Positions 59,278 to 64,000 of a stretch of 64,000 bases of DNA are shown here, one piece after another. The DNA lies in the NCBI GenBank assembly GCA_019843655.1, contig JACDQD010000005.1:8831575-8895574 (forward strand), in the 5' to 3' direction. Both the position numbers and the translations under genes were made by a program. The notes beneath the pieces were generated by a model. The model had not been told where the DNA came from. It made no database searches and saw only the letters and a list, made by a program, of their open reading frames with translations. The stretch's first letter is position 1. The number at the start of each line of letters is the position of its first letter. Source of the DNA: Lethocerus indicus (taxonomy: Eukaryota > Arthropoda > Insecta > Hemiptera > Belostomatidae).

Positions 59278-60592
59278 CTGTAAACGACCAGAAAACACGC
59301 GCCGTATTAGTAACTAGGAATAGTAACTGGGATCGGTAAAAAAACAAAACGAACAGGCTAAATGTACACTCACATAGGTACTTACTTATTCGGAGATCGG
59401 CTCCTACTGGGTGCAGGCGGACTGGGCTCACACTTCTTACACTTCGACTCTCCGTACGCATACTTGGGCACACTGCCCCGAAGTTGTATGTGGCAAAAAA
59501 ATTATCACATATATAATCCGGGCATTAATCCTTGCATTGGGCTCGTTGGTCTACTGAAAGCAGTAGACTTCTGTTTCTATCTCAAATTCTTGAAATGTTT
59601 CTATGTTGCATTTATCACAACTGTTTGTAAAAACACTACCACAATAACCATCCTTGTTACAGGTAGGGAGGCCTGCGAATTAATATATCTGTACTTAACT
59701 GTTTTTAATAATTCAAACATATTTTCTTTACTTTGGAATATCTGTTTTCTGGTCAGTGAGGGGTTCGAATTCCACAAAATCTACGGTTTTTACTTTAATT
59801 AATTACATGAACATATGTCGCCTATAATACAAAAACCTATTATAATTTTTAAGAAATCTGTATGAATTTATTGCAGATTATTAATTTTCCTATGCCCACC
59901 AGAAAAGGCGAATAACATAAATTGTTGTAACAATCTAATTTTCTAAATACAGTCCCGATATTATAATTTATTTTATGGTCTCCGAAGAAAAAACAATATA
60001 CCATATTCTGTATTTATTCTAATTGTTATAAATAGAAAAATATTCATTTATTATAAGTAAAAATACAATATATACATTTATATCAAAACTCGATACAAAA
60101 ATAGAATACAATGTAAGAATATTTAAATTTGATTGTTGATAAGTTCCACAAATTACGAACCAGTGTTCTAAGGAATATCGTTTGGTTGCCAGAGCGGGGT
60201 TAGGGAATATCCATCACCGAAATGGTAGGTTGTATTTAACTGGTATATTATTGTATGCGAATTACGGTAATTTGTCATCCACCGTAAAAGGACGTTTTTG
60301 AGCGAGTTTAGAGTCTTTTTATTGGGGCCAAATTCACCACTTGTTTGTGTTGTCCTATATTTTCACAGATTAGAACTAATACTGTAAGGTGTTGATGTTT
60401 AGAGCCTGGCAGTAATTCGATGGTCATTCTAAGTAACTTGAGGATTAAGGTGTGCACAACTTAGGTTTTACGGCCCAAACAACAACGGCCTCAATGGTTC
60501 GAAACTAATAATATAATAAATTCGTAAAAATGAAATATAAGCCGGGTGATAAGAGACGGAAGAAAAAAAATAGGAAACTCGAGTATTGAAAA
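59278..60592. other. Spacer without recognised genes
   Basis: AT-rich; a plus-strand frame at 59362-59802 has no domain and no homologue that I recognise. Confidence 0.35.
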
Positions 60593-60822
60593 TCAATACA
60601 GCGGCCGCACACCCGGACACCAGTGTTTCTTACATATGTGAACCTTGAGGTTGTACTTCTGCTTGGCGGTGTACGGGCAATGGGGGCACTGGAAGACGAT
60701 TGGGTACTTGGAATGCTTGTCGTTGAGGTGTCTCTGCAGGGACCATCTGTACTTGAACGTCAGGGAGCACTGGGGACACTTCCCGGGGTTCAGTTGGCCA
60801 TCAAAGTCTTCGGCAACGGGCT
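60593..60822 (-). CDS. lola: Alternative terminal exon, two C2H2 zinc fingers (exon 24)
   Basis: The acceptor ctcctttttcag ends at 60823; two bases then 75 residues. A short acidic leader (PVAEDFDGQLNPGK) leads into finger 1 (15-36, CPQCSLTFKYRWSLQRH to NDKH). It has the classical Phe position and resembles stand-alone C2H2 fingers more than the NYN type. The linker is SKYPIVFQ. Finger 2 (45-66) is CPHCPYTAKQKYNLKVH, with tail WCPGVRPLY. It is intact. Confidence 0.82.
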
Positions 60823-62335
60823 CTGAAAAAGGAGAATACCAACGTCCATGATACGACGGTAGGAATTTGTTCTTCGCATTTTGGAGTATACCCACTGGCG
60901 CTATTTTCATTCAGTCCAGCCCACTAAGCATCCTGTCGGCATTGGAAGCGACACAGTAATATAGATTTACTATGAAAAGATGATATTAAAATTAGACTAA
61001 TAAATTAATAGAGAATTTAATTTCTATTAAAATTATAGCGGAAAAATTTCGCGTTTGCAATGCTCTGACTTAAGGTGTGTCCGGTGTGTACAACGCGGTA
61101 ATTAGATGGGGACGAAAATAGCGCGTGTGTAATACATTACCACTCAAGTCTTAAAAATCTAATTACAAACGAAAATTGATTCTTACATTGAGCGGAAGAA
61201 AGGTCGCTCCTTCTTCGCAAAGGAGGAACCCTGCGGGCCACAACAGCTCAAGCGCATTAGTGAACGTCAAATTGTCACATAAGTGAAACATAATCAGAGT
61301 ACACTTCACTCGGCGTCGCATAAAGCATAGGCTCAATATAAGAAATCGTAAGTAGGAAAAAACTATTCGGATACACATAGACAATTTACTAGTATTTTAA
61401 AAACCGTATATTTCTTACAATTTACAAAACAACCAAATGTACAAGTGAACAGTATCAGGTATGTTTAAACACATTTTTACAACAATAACAATTCTTCGTA
61501 ACATTTTTTGTATAGAAAATATTCGAATCATTCTCCCACCTTCGTGTCTCCCAACTATCGTGAAAATGCACGTGGAATAATAAATAAATAAATACAGTGT
61601 TCTTGTATTGTGTCAAGGTACAAAACCACAGTTTCAAGGGGTGAAAAGGTTTATACGATTAAAATTCAAACAAACTGTCCGCCGAAACAACCAGTTCTCA
61701 AAAACCTAGTCGTAATTTTAAAGTCGTTAAAAGCAAGAAATATTCATTCGATTAAAACGGCAATATCCCGTTGTTTAGAAATCGCTGCGACACCGATCAT
61801 AGGACTGCGCGTGAACGTTTTCGATATTAAATAGTTTTGATTCAGAGCCCCGATTGAAGATTAAGATGTTCATACTGCGACTCCGCTTGATGAAATGGTA
61901 TATAGAAAAGAAAAAGAGACTGAATTTCCAGACTCGCCACTTCCAAACTACCGACATTAAGTCTTTTAATTTGCAACTGGAATAAAATTCTGCCCACCAG
62001 CGGGATTCGAACCCACTTGATTCGGTAGACACGCCAGAAAGGAAGGAGCCCTAGGAGGGCTATTAAAACTATTCCAGGTCGAATAGTTGAAATTACATGA
62101 AATTGCAGAGGGGACCTCCTGATTGGAGAAGAGCGCACAAAGAGTGGATTCACGCCTGGACCGACTTCCCGAGTGGAGCGAGCGCAGGTCGTTCCCCTGT
62201 GCAGGAGTCGATCCTGCAGCGGTCAGACGTTCGGATTGTTTCCCTTTTCACCTTGGAAAACCTTCAATAACACGACTTCTTGAACGCTGTCCGGCGCGAA
62301 CCTCTCTGGCGCAGGTAGTGTAGGCAGGCGGTCGG
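60823..62335. other. Spacer with tRNA-like SINE remnant
   Basis: A minus-strand tRNA-like piece lies at 61985-62050. No other feature is supported. Confidence 0.4.
61985..62050 (-). repeat. tRNA-derived SINE fragment
   Basis: On the minus strand, tggcgtgtctaccgaatc precedes the B box gggttcgaatcccgc and an acceptor-like tggtgggcaga. Confidence 0.45.
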
Positions 62336-62553
62336 TCACGCGGACATGACGGTCGCCGACGTCGGAGGGTGGACGCAGCAGATGTGGCGGTCGACGTGCG
62401 ACTTCCTCTTGGCCCTGTAGGTGCAGTAGGGGCACTGGAAGTGGCGCGCGTTCGGCATGTGCCTGTCGTTCAGGTGCCTGTTCAGGTTGCCCTTCAGGTA
62501 GGTCCTGTACGGGCAGAACGGGCAACGGTGCTCGCTCATCCCCAGGGTGGACT
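62336..62553 (-). CDS. lola: Alternative terminal exon, two C2H2 zinc fingers (exon 25)
   Basis: The acceptor tctttctattacag ends at 62554; two bases then 71 residues. It has almost no leader (STLGMSEHR) before finger 1 (10-31, CPFCPYRTYLKGNLNRH to NDRH). The linker is MPNARHFQ. Finger 2 (40-61) is CPYCTYRAKRKSHVDRH, and the tail is PPTSATVMSA. The exon is GC-rich. A leader this short would place the fingers right at the shared-exon junction. Confidence 0.82.
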
Positions 62554-63065
62554 CTGTAATAGAAAGACCGCGACGTGTTAGCATAGATCAAATGTTTTAG
62601 TTTCATAAACTCCGCACTAACGATGGCGGAAAACTAAAACCGGCACCGGGAGAATTATGAAAACCACTACTGATTACAGCAGGGTTGTCAACAAACTTGT
62701 ACACGAAGAAGAGAATCCTTGAGGCAATCATAACGTTAGCACGTTATGAAGGACCCTCGTTATCTTAAGAGATATTAAAAACTATGATATAACCAGCCTT
62801 ACCTTGCATGTATACCCATTTTTAAAACAAATCACTTTTCCAAGATCAGACCCAAGTGAAAACAAAGCAAAATTTGGCAGAATATATAAACAACCGTTAG
62901 CCAAATACGAATTCTATTAGTATTGATATTGGTAAAATAAATAATTCGGAGATTCGTTAAAAACGCAATCATTTATTTTGGACAGTATCGATCGGGCAGA
63001 AATATTTACATTATTTATTCTTATTTACTCCCGTCAGTTTATTTATGGCAACTTAGAGTAGAGAT
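62554..63065. other. Spacer, 3' region of the next exon
   Basis: AT-rich with candidate poly(A) signals at 63014-63019 and 63038-63043. Confidence 0.4.
63038..63043 (-). promoter_or_regulatory. Candidate poly(A) signal for exon at 63066
   Basis: AATAAA on the minus strand 23 bases past the stop; a second lies at 63014-63019. Confidence 0.45.
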
Positions 63066-63253
63066 TCAGTCGCCTCTGCTGTGCACACAGACATAGTGCT
63101 GTTTCAAATTGCCCTTGAGCTTGAACCTTTTGCCGCAGATGGTGCACTGGAATTGCGGTGGTACGCCGCACTCGAACTTCTTGTGGCTGTAGAGAGCCCC
63201 GCGTCTCTTGTAGCAGCGGCCGCACAACTCGCAGAAGAAAACTTGTTTCAAGC
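63066..63253 (-). CDS. lola: Alternative terminal exon with lola-type C2HC + C2H2 finger pair (exon 26)
   Basis: The acceptor gaaaattttcag ends at 63254; two bases then 61 residues. Finger 1 is C7-X2-C10-X12-H23-X4-C28 (CELCGRCYKRRGALYSH, then KFECG). Its last ligand is Cys, followed by Gly, the signature of Drosophila Lola finger pairs. A seven-residue linker GVPPQFQ leads to finger 2 (36-57, CTICGKRFKLKGNLKQH), a standard C2H2. Tail SRGD. This is the exon that best supports the lola assignment and is probably of the ancestral type. Confidence 0.87.
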
Positions 63254-63938
63254 CTGAAAATTTTCATCACAAAAAAGTACTGACTGTCCATTTCATCCTC
63301 AGCAGACGGCAGAAAGTGTCCGTCGTTCGGTAAAAAGGGGTACTAAAAAGGTAGTAGTAGTAAAAAAAGGGGTGGGGGAAAATTCGAATTCGATACGAAA
63401 AATTCAAATCTGATTTTTATTTTTCATTCTAATTATTTTTTCGTACAATTCTGTTTCGAACAATGAATCACTCTGACTGCGCACAATACAATAGCCTCAA
63501 ATCGCAGCGCAGAAGCTAAAAACTTAAAAAAGGATTAATACTTCAATTATCAATTCGATAGGATCAATTCTCGACAGGCCAAGAAGTGTGATTTCAGTCA
63601 AATTTACAAACCGATCTAAAATCTTTGCAGATATCAGTGTAACTTTCACAATAATTTGGGCCAATTTCAAACGCCTCCGGAGAATTTGACAGAATTATAC
63701 ATTTATATTTAGTGTTTTATGTTTTCCTAAATTCGAATCCCGCGAGCGCATAACCTATTTAATAAATATGAACACAAACAATAGATAGATCCGTAACACA
63801 AGTTTAATAAATACGTTCTGTCCATAAAGTGTACACGTCCAGTTTGCGTAGAAAAAATAGATCGTTCCGTTTTCACTATATTACAGTTTAATACAAGACA
63901 CTAATCAGCCTTAAATCCTTCAATTAGGTGATAACGAA
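63254..63938. other. Spacer without recognised genes
   Basis: AT-rich; no feature is supported. Confidence 0.4.
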
Positions 63939-64000
63939 TCATTTCCTGTAGACGTGTACGAGGGCGTGGCCCTGCAGGTGCTCCTTGCGCTTGAACTGTT
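63939..64000 (-). CDS. lola: Partial zinc-finger terminal exon cut by the window edge (exon 27)
   Basis: The last 19 codons and stop are visible: QFKRKEHLQGHALVHVYRK. This is the helix half of a C2H2 finger with a three-residue His spacing, unlike the X4 spacing of the other exons. The Cys half and acceptor lie beyond 64000. Phase cannot be checked. Confidence 0.7.
   Translation of the reverse strand, partial: QFKRKEHLQGHALVHVYRK

Noticed and set aside
2295..63253. mod(mdg4), broad, tramtrack or fruitless as the gene identity
   Set aside because: mod(mdg4) exons encode mostly FLYWCH-type domains, and the others have only a few alternative finger exons. The number and type here fit lola better, though a BTB exon is needed to prove it.
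1..64000. CRISPR arrays, bacterial operons or phage genes
   Set aside because: No spaced direct repeats and no prokaryotic gene layout. Introns, LINE and MITE content show a eukaryotic genome.

Overview
The window looks like part of an insect (at least arthropod) nuclear genome. It is AT-rich and intron/intergenic-like, with no operons. It carries a Jockey-type LINE, small inverted-repeat transposons, tRNA-like SINE remnants and simple repeats. The species cannot be told from the sequence alone.

The main content is a long array of alternative terminal exons, all on the minus strand. Each encodes a cluster of two to four C2H2 zinc fingers followed by a stop codon. I count 27 usable exons (one cut by the right edge) and 5 decayed ones. 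Each intact internal exon is preceded on the minus strand by a pyrimidine-AG acceptor. In all 26 whose 5' end is visible, reading from that AG leaves exactly two bases before the first whole codon, so they share one splice phase (intron phase 1) and could each join the same upstream exon. No BTB domain, promoter or common exon is inside the window; these would lie beyond base 64000. An insect locus with dozens of interchangeable zinc-finger 3' exons matches longitudinals lacking (lola), where a shared BTB-coding 5' part is joined by alternative (in Drosophila also trans-) splicing to one of many zinc-finger exons. The lola name is an inference from architecture and from the exon at 63066-63253, which has the lola-style C2HC plus C2H2 finger pair.

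Layout, left to right in + coordinates, which is distal to proximal for the gene. Two-finger exons lie at 2.3-15 kb, interrupted by a decayed exon near 8 kb and a Jockey LINE at 9.1-12.1 kb. A two-finger exon lies at 21.6 kb. Three related three-finger exons lie at 24.2-25.8 kb and a two-finger pair at 27.2-28.8 kb. At 30.4-35.2 kb is a recombining cluster with a 1017-bp tandem duplication, a hybrid exon and a dead exon. Well-spaced exons follow at 37.6, 40.5, 43.2, 47.7 and 50.0 kb. A decaying region lies at 51-54.5 kb around a four-finger exon, and exons at 59.0, 60.6, 62.3, 63.1 and 63.9 kb complete the array.

The exons are built from a uniform module: C-X2-C-X12-H-X4-H fingers joined by an 8-residue linker rich in Asn/Pro, not the TGEKP linker. 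The array shows exon birth (tandem and partial duplication), hybrid formation, finger gain, splice-site shift and exon death side by side. Between exons the DNA holds a foldback MITE family with 10-13 bp target duplications, two piggyBac-like TTAA elements, a TA-flanked element hosting one of them, a 35-bp perfect inverted-repeat element and several nested insertions.
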